The notes beneath the pieces were generated by a model that made no database searches, was not told the origin of the DNA, and saw only the letters and a list, made by a program, of their open reading frames with translations. A DNA stretch of 64,000 bases from NCBI RefSeq assembly GCF_000425785.1, contig NZ_KE384452.1:218803-282802 (forward strand). Reading direction: 5' to 3'. The stretch is from Pseudomonas taiwanensis DSM 21245 (GTDB lineage: Bacteria; Pseudomonadota; Gammaproteobacteria; Pseudomonadales; Pseudomonadaceae). Made by a program: the position numbers and the translations under genes. Position 1 is the stretch's first letter. Each line of letters starts with the position of its first letter. Shown here one piece after another: positions 18,592 through 26,390 of this stretch.

Positions 18592-19404
18592 TCAACGGGC
18601 GGGTGCCAACTTGCCTTTGTCATCGGAGAACACGATCTCGACGCGGCGGTTCTGCGCCCTACCCCGCTCCGACGCGTTAGCCTCGATCGGATACTGGTCG
18701 CCGTAGCCCAGCACTTCGAGGCGCTTCTCGTCGATGCCCAGATCGACCAGCATGTCGGCCACCGCCTGGGCACGATCGCGTGACAGCTTGAGATTGTCTT
18801 CAGGCGCTCCGGTGCTGTCGGTGTAACCTTCGATGCGCACCACGCGCCGCGGGTTCAGCTGCAGGAACTGGACCAGCTTGAGCACCGTGCGGCTGGCGGA
18901 GTTCTTCAGGTCGGCACGGCCGGTATCGAACAGCACGTCACCCAACGTCATCACCAGGCCACGGTCGGCCTGCTCGGACGCCATTGCGGCAATCTGCGCC
19001 TCGACCCACTTGCCCTGCTGCTGAACGCTGGCGAGTTTGGCTTCACGCAGGGCCAACTGAAGGCGCTGACGCTCCAGGTCGAGCTTGGCGATGCGCTCCT
19101 GGTTCAGTGCAAGCTTGGTGTGCTCGCGGGCGATTTCGCTATAGCGCTGGCTCAGGTAAGCGTAGTGACGCACATCGGCACCGGTGCCGATGTAGCTGGA
19201 CAGCCGTTCGGCGCGGGCCAACGATTCACCGGCTCGGATCACGTCACGCGGTGCACTGCGCAGCACGTCGGAGTCATCCTTGACCTTCTGGAATGCCGAA
19301 CTGGCTTCATCCAGCGCAACCTCGCTGCGATGGCTGGCACAACCTTGCAAGCCAGCAGACAACGCCAGCACCATCAGGACGGACACGGGCTTGAGGCGCA
19401 TCAT
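18592..19404 (-). CDS. OmpA-family lipoprotein with DUF4398-like N-terminal region
   Basis: The 270-aa product starts with a lipoprotein signal (lipobox LQGC, Cys at about residue 22). Residues 30-150 form a long, charged helical region (SSAFQKVKDDSDVLRSAPRD to KWVEAQIAAMASEQ) with DUF4398 character. The C-terminal OmpA peptidoglycan-binding domain (about 150-265) contains DVLFDTGRADLKNSA, VRIEGYTDSTGAPEDNLKLS and the conserved RAQNRRVEIVF. It should sit in the outer membrane and bind peptidoglycan. The start overlaps the DUF4398 lipoprotein gene by 4 bp, so the two are coupled. Confidence 0.9.
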   Translation of the reverse strand: MMRLKPVSVLMVLALSAGLQGCASHRSEVALDEASSAFQKVKDDSDVLRSAPRDVIRAGESLARAERLSSYIGTGADVRHYAYLSQRYSEIAREHTKLALNQERIAKLDLERQRLQLALREAKLASVQQQGKWVEAQIAAMASEQADRGLVMTLGDVLFDTGRADLKNSASRTVLKLVQFLQLNPRRVVRIEGYTDSTGAPEDNLKLSRDRAQAVADMLVDLGIDEKRLEVLGYGDQYPIEANASERGRAQNRRVEIVFSDDKGKLAPAR

Positions 19405-19754
19405 GGCTGCACCTCCAACTGCTTGCGCAGGCGCTTGACGCGCGACTGCAAGCGTTCGAGTTGCTCATCGCTTTTCTGGTTCAGCACCCGCGCCTCGGCC
19501 AAACGCGCATCCAGCTCGGATTGTTCGGCGCGCATGCGTGCATCGCGATAATCCTCGGTCAGCATGTTGGTCTTGGCGCGAGCCAACTTGTCTTCGGCCA
19601 TCTTGAACTCTGGCACCTGCTCGGTAGCGCCAACGGCCTTGGCCTGCTCCAGCGCTTGCTCGGACAGACGCATCTGCTCATTGGGCGCCGGATCGTTGGC
19701 GCAGCCGGCCAAGCCAAGCATGGCCAGGGCAAGGATCAGTGGTTGGGTTCTCAC
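19401..19754 (-). CDS. DUF4398 domain lipoprotein
   Basis: This is a 117-aa lipoprotein with lipobox LAGC (Cys at about residue 18). The mature part is almost all amphipathic helix: SEQALEQAKAVGATEQVPEF, then KMAEDKLARAKTNMLTEDYR and ARMRAEQSELDARLAEARVL, ending in a basic coiled stretch. This is the DUF4398 pattern, a family usually found beside OmpA-domain proteins and of unknown function. It overlaps the OmpA-like gene by 4 bp and starts 9 bp after the binding-protein gene, so the three probably form an operon. Confidence 0.87.
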   Translation of the reverse strand: MRTQPLILALAMLGLAGCANDPAPNEQMRLSEQALEQAKAVGATEQVPEFKMAEDKLARAKTNMLTEDYRDARMRAEQSELDARLAEARVLNQKSDEQLERLQSRVKRLRKQLEVQP

Positions 19755-19763
19755 GCAATCTTC

Positions 19764-20585
19764 CTACTGTTTGGGGGCATCCAGCGGCGCCTGCATCTGT
19801 ACCTTCCAGCGCTCGACATTACGCTGTAGCACGGCCTCGGACGCACCGGAGATCGGCAATTCTGTCAGTTTTTTCGCTAATTGCCCACGCAGCCACGCGT
19901 CATTGCAGGCCGAGTTGTGAGACACGGCCAGATACAGCCCCGGGCGGTCCACCGGCAGCCCGCGTGCGATCAGGTCATTGCTCATGCCCAGGCTCTGGGC
20001 CATGGCCATTCCCGCGTAGCGACCCGCCAGCACATAGTCCACCTGCCCCAGCACCAACTTCTGGAATGCCTGGGTCAGGTTCTGCGCGGGCAGCAGCTTC
20101 AGTTGCGCCTTGGCGAAGGCTTCGAAGGCCGGCGTAAGCCGCGCCCGCTCCGACAGACCACCCTGGTACTGGGCAAGGTCGGCCGGGCCGTCAAACACCA
20201 GGCTGGCATCATGGCGGGTCCAGACCAGGTACTCATTGAGCTGCAAAGGGGGGTGGATGTAGTCGAGCGCTGTCAGCTGGCCGACCTGCATCGGCGTGTC
20301 GAGCAACAGGTCCATCCGGCCACTGCGCACCTCCTCCAGAGCCTGGTCGCGCTTGCCGGCATACAGCACCTCGAGTTTCACGCCGAGTTCGCTGGCCACC
20401 TGGCGCAACAGGTCGACGTTGGCACCGATCAGGTGTTCAGGGTCCTTTGGGTCCTGCCAGGAATACGGCGGCGCATCAGGGCTGCCGGTCGCCACCAGGC
20501 GCTCGCACTTGCCTGCCGCCATCGCCATCGGCGACAGCATCGCAACCATGCATGCCAGTATCGCGCGCGCTCCGCGAAGCCTCAT
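19764..20585 (-). CDS. Periplasmic amino-acid-type solute-binding protein (SBP_bac_3)
   Basis: The frame is open upstream, but the ATG at 20585 follows AAGGAGAGAGG and begins a signal peptide (MRLRGARAILACMVAMLSPM, cleavage at AMAA near residue 24), giving 273 aa. The mature protein matches the family 3 solute-binding fold: GSPDAPPYSWQDPKDPEHLI, GANVDLLRQVASELGVKLEV, DLLLDTPMQVGQL and the hinge region DYIHPPLQLNEYLVW, with a late VSHNSACNDAWLRGQLAKKL. No ABC permease or ATPase lies next to it, so it may work as an orphan receptor or feed a distant transporter. It is followed closely by the DUF4398 and OmpA-like lipoprotein genes. Confidence 0.85.
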   Translation of the reverse strand: MRLRGARAILACMVAMLSPMAMAAGKCERLVATGSPDAPPYSWQDPKDPEHLIGANVDLLRQVASELGVKLEVLYAGKRDQALEEVRSGRMDLLLDTPMQVGQLTALDYIHPPLQLNEYLVWTRHDASLVFDGPADLAQYQGGLSERARLTPAFEAFAKAQLKLLPAQNLTQAFQKLVLGQVDYVLAGRYAGMAMAQSLGMSNDLIARGLPVDRPGLYLAVSHNSACNDAWLRGQLAKKLTELPISGASEAVLQRNVERWKVQMQAPLDAPKQ

Positions 20586-20682
20586 CCTCTCTCCTTGCCT
20601 TGTTCTTGAGGGCCCACTTGCCCGCACCACCGGCACGCGCCTCCTGCAGGCGCCGGCCGGCGATAAGCCCGCAACGGGCATG

Positions 20683-20716
20683 AAAAAGCCCGACCCCCTC
20701 AACGAGGGCCGGGCTT
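20683..20716 (-). terminator. Terminator after etfA
   Basis: A long inverted repeat (AAGCCCG at 20686-20692 with CGGGCTT at 20710-20716, extended inside by CCCTC/GAGGG) is followed on the minus strand by TTTTT. It begins about 22 bp after the etfA stop codon. Confidence 0.85.
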
Positions 20717-20738
20717 CTTTATAAGTGAAGCAGCCGGA

Positions 20739-21668
20739 TCAGACCAGCTTTTCCAGCTCTGGTACCGCTTCGAACAGGTCAGCGACCAGGCCGTAGTCGG
20801 CCACCTGGAAGATCGGCGCTTCTTCGTCCTTGTTGATCGCAACGATCACCTTGGAGTCTTTCATACCGGCCAGGTGCTGGATGGCACCGGAGATACCGAC
20901 GGCGATGTACAGCTGCGGCGCGACGATCTTGCCGGTCTGGCCGACCTGCATATCGTTCGGCACGAAGCCTGCGTCGACCGCGGCGCGCGAAGCACCGACA
21001 GCGGCGCCAAGCTTGTCGGCCAGGGCGTACAGGTGCTTGAAGTTGTCACCGTTGCCCATGCCACGGCCGCCGGATACGACGATCTTGGCAGCGGTCAGCT
21101 CTGGACGATCGGACTTGGCCAGCTCTTCGCCGACGAAGGCCGAGATACCGGCATTGTGAGCAGCCCCCACCGCCTCAACGGCAGCCGAGCCGCCTTCGGC
21201 GGCGACGGCGTCGAAGCCGGTGGTACGCACGGTGATGACTTTTACAGCAGCGCTCGATTGCACGGTGGCAATGGCGTTACCGGCGTAGATCGGACGCTTG
21301 AAGGTGTCGGCGGACTCGACCGAGATGATCTCGGAGATCTGGTCGACGTCCAGCAGCGCGGCAACGCGCGGCAGGATGTTCTTGCCGTTGGTGGTGGCAG
21401 GGGCCAGCACATGGCTATAGCCTTTGGCCAGCTCGACGATCAGCGGCGCGACGTTCTCCGGCAGGACGTGGGCGTAGGCTGCGTTGTCAGCAACCAGCAC
21501 CTTGGCCACGCCAGCGATCTTGGCGGCGGACTCGGCAACGCCACCGACATTCTGGCCAGCGACCAGTACGTGGATATCGCCACCGATCTTGGCGGCTGCG
21601 GCGACAGTGTTCAGGGTGGCCGGGGCTACGGCACCGTTTTCGTATTCAGCGACAACCAGGATAGTCAT
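20739..21668 (-). CDS. etfA: Electron transfer flavoprotein subunit alpha
   Basis: EtfA binds the FAD of the electron transfer flavoprotein, which collects electrons from acyl-CoA and other dehydrogenases and passes them to ETF-ubiquinone oxidoreductase (encoded divergently next door). The 309-aa protein starts MTILVVAEYENGAVAPATLN. The C-terminal FAD domain shows VVSGGRGMGNGDNFKHL near residue 196 and MQVGQTGKIVAPQLYIAVGI with the following SGAIQHLAGM near 245-275, the family's FAD signature. It begins immediately after the etfB stop codon, with no gap, so the two are co-translated. Confidence 0.97.
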   Translation of the reverse strand: MTILVVAEYENGAVAPATLNTVAAAAKIGGDIHVLVAGQNVGGVAESAAKIAGVAKVLVADNAAYAHVLPENVAPLIVELAKGYSHVLAPATTNGKNILPRVAALLDVDQISEIISVESADTFKRPIYAGNAIATVQSSAAVKVITVRTTGFDAVAAEGGSAAVEAVGAAHNAGISAFVGEELAKSDRPELTAAKIVVSGGRGMGNGDNFKHLYALADKLGAAVGASRAAVDAGFVPNDMQVGQTGKIVAPQLYIAVGISGAIQHLAGMKDSKVIVAINKDEEAPIFQVADYGLVADLFEAVPELEKLV

Positions 21669-22418
21669 TTAGATTACCTTCGCTTCGTTCTTCAGCTTCT
21701 CGACCAGTTCGGCCACCGATTTGACCTTGATACCCGCGCTGCGGGCAGCAGGCGCTTCGACCTTCAGGGTCTTGTTGGTGGAGGCGATGGAGACGCCCAG
21801 CGCGTCTGGAGTAACGGTCTCCAGCGGCTTCTTCTTAGCCTTCATGATGTTCGGCAGCGACGCGTAACGTGGCTCGTTCAGGCGCAGGTCGGTGGTGACG
21901 ATCGCCGGCAGGTTCAACGCGACGGTCTGCAGGCCGCCGTCGATTTCGCGGGTGACGTTCAGCTTGTCGCAAGCCACTTCCACCTTGGAGGCGAAGGTGC
22001 CCTGCGCGAAACCGGTCAGCGCGGCCAGCATCTGGCCGGTCTGATTGTTGTCACTGTCGATGGCCTGTTTGCCGAGAATGACCAGCTGTGGCTGCTCTTT
22101 GTCGACAACGGCTTTCAGTGCCTTGGCCACGGCCAAGGAGTTCAGTTCGTCAGCTGCTTCGACCAGAATGGCACGGTCGGCACCCAGGGCCAGGGCGGTA
22201 CGCAGTTGCTCCTGAGCAGTGCTCGGGCCGACGGAGACGACGACGATCTCGCTCGCAACGCCCTTTTCTTTCAGGCGCACGGCTTCTTCCACGGCGATTT
22301 CGCAGAAGGGGTTCATGGACATCTTGACGTTTGCAAGGTCGACGCCGGAGTTGTCCGCTTTGACGCGAACCTTGACGTTGTAGTCGACCACTCGTTTGAC
22401 AGCTACAAGAACCTTCAT
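21669..22418 (-). CDS. etfB: Electron transfer flavoprotein subunit beta
   Basis: EtfB is the AMP-binding partner of EtfA. The 249-aa product starts MKVLVAVKRVVDYNVKVRVK. It contains the family signature around residues 35-60 (NPFCEIAVEEAVRLKEKG), the AMP-site region ALALGADRAILVEAADE near 90 and QAIDSDNNQTGQMLAALTGF near 125, the usual electron-transfer loop. The C-terminal SVAELVEKLKNEAKVI is typical. It is the first gene of etfBA. A 557-bp spacer separates it from the divergent ETF-QO gene. Confidence 0.97.
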   Translation of the reverse strand: MKVLVAVKRVVDYNVKVRVKADNSGVDLANVKMSMNPFCEIAVEEAVRLKEKGVASEIVVVSVGPSTAQEQLRTALALGADRAILVEAADELNSLAVAKALKAVVDKEQPQLVILGKQAIDSDNNQTGQMLAALTGFAQGTFASKVEVACDKLNVTREIDGGLQTVALNLPAIVTTDLRLNEPRYASLPNIMKAKKKPLETVTPDALGVSIASTNKTLKVEAPAARSAGIKVKSVAELVEKLKNEAKVI

Positions 22419-22792
22419 GGATTCCTCGTTACTCTCCGGTGAATAGAATGTCGCCTGGGGCTTGCCCGGCGATTGCGCGTGGGTACAAGGGCACCTCTAA
22501 AAACGTTCCGGCTCGAGCGAACTTCACAGTGACCAATCAGTCCTGTTCAGACTGTTTCGGCAAAACCCGCGGGTCATTTTCTGTCGTGGCGTGTAGACTC
22601 CACTACAAAACGGGTTTCGGCCCGAAAACCTTGCTCTACGCCTGGCCTTTAGGGGTGCACCTGCGCCCGACGGTCAGCCTACGGCGAGCGTAAAACCGCT
22701 CGTATCTTGACCGTAACACCCAATCCGGTCAATACGGCAAATCGGCCACCCTCAAGCCGCGTTCCTGTGATTTTACTGGCCTGCGGCAAATT

Positions 22793-22806
22793 CAAACAAA
22801 CGTTTG
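22793..22806. promoter_or_regulatory. PsrA-like operator at the ETF-QO promoter
   Basis: CAAAC-AAAC-GTTTG matches the PsrA consensus (G/C)AAAC-N2-4-GTTT(G/C). It contains the 12-bp perfect palindrome ACAAACGTTTGT (22796-22807). It abuts the -35 box, the position expected for repression by a fatty-acid-responsive TetR protein. Confidence 0.6.
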
Positions 22807-22808
22807 TA

Positions 22809-22837
22809 TTGGACCCGCCAAGTGGTGTAGATATAAT
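22809..22837 (+). promoter_or_regulatory. Sigma70-type promoter of the ETF-QO gene
   Basis: TTGGAC (22809-22814) and a perfect TATAAT (22832-22837) are separated by 17 bp. The leader to the GTG start is about 130 nt. Confidence 0.8.
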
Positions 22838-22975
22838 GCGCGGCCAAGACAAAACGGTGTAGTTCGTCATTCACGCGGCTACAGGGCTACAGACACCTGA
22901 ACAGCCTCCCGTGACCACCCCCGCACCCAATAAGACAAAGCAACAGCACGAGCCTTGATGAGTAGGAGAGTACCA

Positions 22976-24640
22976 GTGGAACGCGAATACATGGAATTCG
23001 ACGTGGTCATCGTCGGCGCCGGCCCGGCGGGCCTGTCCGCCGCCTGCCGCCTGAAGCAGAAGGCCGCCGAAGCCGGTAGCGAGATCAGCGTCTGCGTGGT
23101 CGAGAAAGGCTCCGAAGTCGGCGCCCACATCCTCTCCGGCGCGGTCTTCGAACCCCGCGCCCTGAACGAGCTGTTCCCCGACTGGAAAGCACTCGGCGCG
23201 CCACTGAACACCGAAGTGAAGCGTGACGATATCTATGTGCTCAAAGATGCCGGCAGCTCGACCAAGGTCCCTGACCTGTTCGTGCCTAAAACCATGCACA
23301 ACCAGGGCAACTACATCATCTCCCTGGGCAACCTGTGCCGCTGGCTGGCCCAGCAGGCAGAGAACCTGGGCGTGGAAATCTACCCAGGCTTCGCCGCACA
23401 GGAAGCGCTGTTCGACGAAAACGGTGTGGTACGCGGCATCATCACTGGCGACCTGGGCGTCGACCGCGAAGGCAACCCCAAGGACGGCCTGTACACCCCA
23501 GGCATGGAACTGCGCGCCAAGTACACCCTGTTCGCCGAAGGTTGCCGCGGCCATATCGGCAAGCAGCTGATCAAGCGCTTCGACCTGGACAGCGAGTCCG
23601 ACGTGCAGCATTACGGCATCGGCTTGAAGGAAATCTGGGAAATCGACCCCGCCAAGCACGAGCAGGGCCTGGTGGTGCACACCGCCGGCTGGCCGCTGGA
23701 CGTGATGAGCAAGGACAACACCGGCGGCTCGTTCCTCTATCACCTGGAAAACAACCAGGTGGTGGTCGGCCTGATCGTCGACCTGTCCTACGCCAACCCG
23801 TACCTCTCGCCGTTCGATGAGTTCCAGCGCCTGAAGCATCACCCGGTGATGAGCCAATATCTCGAAGGCGGCAAACGCATCAGCTACGGCGCCCGCGCCA
23901 TCTGCAAAGGCGGCTTCAACTCGCTGCCCAAGATGGTGTTCAACGGTGGCGCGCTGATCGGCTGCGACCTGGGCACCCTGAACTTCGCCAAGATCAAGGG
24001 CAGCCACACCGCCATGAAGTCGGGCATGCTCGCTGCCGAGGCAGTTGCCGACGCACTGATCGCCGGCAGTGAAGGCGGTGACCAGCTCAACGGTTATGTC
24101 AGCGCCTTCAAAGCCAGCTGGCTCTACGAAGAGCTGTTCGCCAGCCGCAACTTCGGCCCGGCCATGCACAAGTTCGGGCCGATCCTGGGCGCGGCGTTCA
24201 ACTATGTCGATCAGAACTGGTTCGGCGGCAAGCTGCCGTTCACCCTGCACGACACCAAGCCGGACTACGCCTGCCTCAAGCTCGCCGCCGATTCGCAGAA
24301 GATCGACTATCCGAAACCCGACGGCAAGCTCAGCTTCGACAAGCTCAGCTCGGTATTCCTCTCCAGCACCAACCATGAAGAGGAGCAACCTTGCCACCTG
24401 AAGCTGACCGATCCGAACGTACCGATCGCCAACAACCTGCCACTGTACGACGAACCGGCGCAGCGCTACTGCCCGGCCGGCGTATACGAAGTGGTCACCC
24501 AGGAAGACGGCAACAAGCGCTTCCAGATCAACGCGCAGAACTGCGTGCACTGCAAGACCTGCGACATCAAGGACCCGGCCCAGAACATCACTTGGGTCAC
24601 GCCTGAAGGCGCTGGCGGGCCGAACTACCCGAACATGTAA
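22976..24640 (+). CDS. Electron transfer flavoprotein-ubiquinone oxidoreductase
   Basis: ETF-QO is a membrane-associated FAD and [4Fe-4S] enzyme that takes electrons from reduced ETF and reduces ubiquinone. The start is the GTG at 22976: AGGAG lies 7 nt upstream, and the next residues (EREYMEFDVVIVGAGPAG) place the FAD fold normally. Upstream TTG/ATG codons have no such signal. The protein is 554 aa. Landmarks are VVIVGAGPAGLSAACRLKQK near residue 10, GAHILSGAVFEPRALNELFP near 52, the ubiquinone-region KGGFNSLPKMVFNGGALIG near 310, and the C-terminal cluster ligands YCPAGVYEV and NCVHCKTCDIKDPAQNITW near 500-545. It faces away from etfBA, so one pathway is split over two promoters. Confidence 0.96.
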   Translation: MEREYMEFDVVIVGAGPAGLSAACRLKQKAAEAGSEISVCVVEKGSEVGAHILSGAVFEPRALNELFPDWKALGAPLNTEVKRDDIYVLKDAGSSTKVPDLFVPKTMHNQGNYIISLGNLCRWLAQQAENLGVEIYPGFAAQEALFDENGVVRGIITGDLGVDREGNPKDGLYTPGMELRAKYTLFAEGCRGHIGKQLIKRFDLDSESDVQHYGIGLKEIWEIDPAKHEQGLVVHTAGWPLDVMSKDNTGGSFLYHLENNQVVVGLIVDLSYANPYLSPFDEFQRLKHHPVMSQYLEGGKRISYGARAICKGGFNSLPKMVFNGGALIGCDLGTLNFAKIKGSHTAMKSGMLAAEAVADALIAGSEGGDQLNGYVSAFKASWLYEELFASRNFGPAMHKFGPILGAAFNYVDQNWFGGKLPFTLHDTKPDYACLKLAADSQKIDYPKPDGKLSFDKLSSVFLSSTNHEEEQPCHLKLTDPNVPIANNLPLYDEPAQRYCPAGVYEVVTQEDGNKRFQINAQNCVHCKTCDIKDPAQNITWVTPEGAGGPNYPNM

Positions 24641-24660
24641 GCCCTGCCCCCGAGGCAGGA

Positions 24661-24695
24661 AAAAGCCCCCTGGCCGCGTGGCCCGGGGGCTTTTT
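24661..24695. terminator. Bidirectional terminator after the ETF-QO gene
   Basis: AAAAGCCCCC (24661-24670) pairs with GGGGGCTTTT (24685-24694), with an inner GGCC/GGCC stem on a GCGT loop. A- and T-runs flank it, so it serves both the ETF-QO gene and the convergent 558-aa gene ending at 24714. Confidence 0.92.
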
Positions 24696-24713
24696 CGTTG
24701 TGCCCGGAGGCAA

Positions 24714-26390
24714 TCATTCCGCCTGCTTGCCGCTGTGGAACGCGACCGTCGTCCGCGTGGTATCCAGCCCCAATTGGGCAAGTCGCTCGCGCACATGGGC
24801 GAGGCATGCACCGCCATCCGACACATAGTGCCCCGACGCATCGTTGATCATTCCCAGGATATCGTGGACCGCCACGCCCGCCCCCATGCGGACGATCGTC
24901 ATTTCACCCGCGCATACCACGGGGGCGCCCATACCCAGCTGGCTGTGAGTGATGTAATGAGCCCGAGGCGCCGCCTTGTCCCAGCGCTTTACGATAATGC
25001 TCCCCTGTGGCGTGTACACCCAGGTGTAGGAGTCGTTTGCCGTGTTGGGCTCAAGATAAACAGGACGCTGGCCGACCAGCTCGAACCCCAGCACCCTACC
25101 GTCCTGCTCACCGATCAACTGGCAAACTCCTTCGATGTTCGAGACGTCGTAGCTGCGCCAGTACAGCCAGTCGCTCAGCAGGGGTCGCCAAGTGACCGGG
25201 TACGTACGCCCGGTAAAATCCAGCGGTGTCTCCTTGCCCTTCAAGCGCCAGTCCAACCAGTTCACGACGCCCTTCCAACTCGCCCCTCTCGCCGGCAGCA
25301 GCCAAGGGCTTTCGGCAACCAGTAGCCGGTTGGACAGTTCATCGTTGACCACCAGATCCAGAGATTGCATGCGCCACGCAGGCCCGTACCCTTCGCCGCT
25401 CACTTGGTACAGCTCGACACTGTGGAGCTCATCGGCAACCAGCTGACGCCCCGCGAACATGCTCGACAGATCGACATCGACCTGAAGCAATGAGCCACGA
25501 TCGAAGTTGCGTGCCAGCAATTGCCGGTGCGCGCTGCCGTTGACGGAAAAATACACAGCATCACTGGTCCCGGACCTCAAGTCATTGGAGACCTGCACAT
25601 GAATGGCCAGCGTGCTGATACGCAACGCGCTGCCCCTGTTACGCCTCGTCTGCCCCGGCATTTGCACCTGCCATAGCCCCTCTGGTGACTCTGCCACGTG
25701 TGCCTGAAGCCATACATCGCCATTGCCGGGGTCGGCGCACAAAGCGCGTTTCTCTTCGCCATAGAACAACACGCCTCGGGCGGACAAGTGCCAGCGGTCT
25801 CCGTCCTGCGCGGCAGGTTTGCAGCGCACGCCCAGGCCCAGTACCTGTTGGGTGGCAACATGGGTCAGCTCGCCATCCTGATACATCCACTGCATCGCCA
25901 GCGGATCGGGCAAGGCGGCAACGCGAACCCCTGACTCGTCCGCCATCAGAAAATCGCGCCCATTGCGCAGACAGAAAGGAATGCCAACCGGCATTCCTTC
26001 CAGTGAGGTCTCACGGCCTACTCTGCCATCGAGTCCGTCGAGCAGAAGATGCGAGATCTCGACCTTGCGCGCTTTCTCATCGACCAGCACCCAGGCAACA
26101 CCGCTTGGCGCCGCTTGAATGTCCATGACATGCCGAAAATGAGGCAACGGATGCGCGCCGGTCAGTTGCTCCCCGTCACCGTAGACAACCAGCCAGGCAG
26201 CGTCGTGATGCTCGTTGTCGTCGAACACGCAGCCAAGGCTGTTGTTGCCCCAGGTGATTACGGGCGTAACGGCTTGCTCGAAGTCGCCATCAGGCCCCGG
26301 GGCATCATGGTGCGTTCCTGAAAAGAGCATGGTCGCCGGAATGGGCGGCAGCTGACGGCGCGTCAGCCAATTCACATGAAATCCGTACAT
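24714..26390 (-). CDS. Uncharacterised 558-aa protein with lectin-like and PLAT-like segments
   Basis: I do not recognise the whole protein. There is no signal peptide or membrane segment. Residues 1-165 look like a beta-rich repeat region (ITWGNNSLGCVFDDNEHHDA, VAWVLVDEKARKVEISHLLL). Residues about 165-250 contain MQWMYQDGELTHVATQQVLG, then a W-H-L-x-A-R-G turn and ALCADPGNGDVWLQAHV, resembling ricin-type beta-trefoil repeats. Residues about 260-360 (LAIHVQVSNDLRSGTSDAVY, NFDRGSLLQVDVDL, WRMQSLDLVVND) resemble a PLAT/LH2 domain with its GTSDA and F-R-G-S signatures. The C-terminus (about 400-558) is unassigned. The ATG at 26390 has AGGAAA 11 nt upstream, rather far. The gene is monocistronic, is convergent to ETF-QO and sits next to a broken antitoxin gene, so it looks like an accessory insertion. 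Domain calls are by eye. Confidence 0.6.
   Translation of the reverse strand: MYGFHVNWLTRRQLPPIPATMLFSGTHHDAPGPDGDFEQAVTPVITWGNNSLGCVFDDNEHHDAAWLVVYGDGEQLTGAHPLPHFRHVMDIQAAPSGVAWVLVDEKARKVEISHLLLDGLDGRVGRETSLEGMPVGIPFCLRNGRDFLMADESGVRVAALPDPLAMQWMYQDGELTHVATQQVLGLGVRCKPAAQDGDRWHLSARGVLFYGEEKRALCADPGNGDVWLQAHVAESPEGLWQVQMPGQTRRNRGSALRISTLAIHVQVSNDLRSGTSDAVYFSVNGSAHRQLLARNFDRGSLLQVDVDLSSMFAGRQLVADELHSVELYQVSGEGYGPAWRMQSLDLVVNDELSNRLLVAESPWLLPARGASWKGVVNWLDWRLKGKETPLDFTGRTYPVTWRPLLSDWLYWRSYDVSNIEGVCQLIGEQDGRVLGFELVGQRPVYLEPNTANDSYTWVYTPQGSIIVKRWDKAAPRAHYITHSQLGMGAPVVCAGEMTIVRMGAGVAVHDILGMINDASGHYVSDGGACLAHVRERLAQLGLDTTRTTVAFHSGKQAE

Larger units (their letters stand above)
22419..22975. other. 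Divergent control region between etfB and the ETF-QO gene
   Basis: The spacer is 557 bp. The right part carries the ETF-QO promoter (22809-22837) and the PsrA-like operator (22793-22806). The left part, upstream of etfB, has no promoter I could define with confidence. A weaker AAAAC-GG-GTTTC word at 22607-22618 might be a degenerate second PsrA half-site pair. A short open frame at 22439-22693 has no ribosome-binding site or family resemblance and is not called a gene. Confidence 0.55.

Noticed and set aside
22607..22618. AAAAC-GG-GTTTC as a further PsrA site.
   Set aside because: The first base does not fit the consensus and the spacing is the minimum, so it was mentioned in the spacer entry but not called.
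22439..22693. An 84-codon frame in the etfB/ETF-QO spacer.
   Set aside because: It has no ribosome-binding site and no recognisable motif, and it crosses the control region. It was kept only as part of the spacer description.
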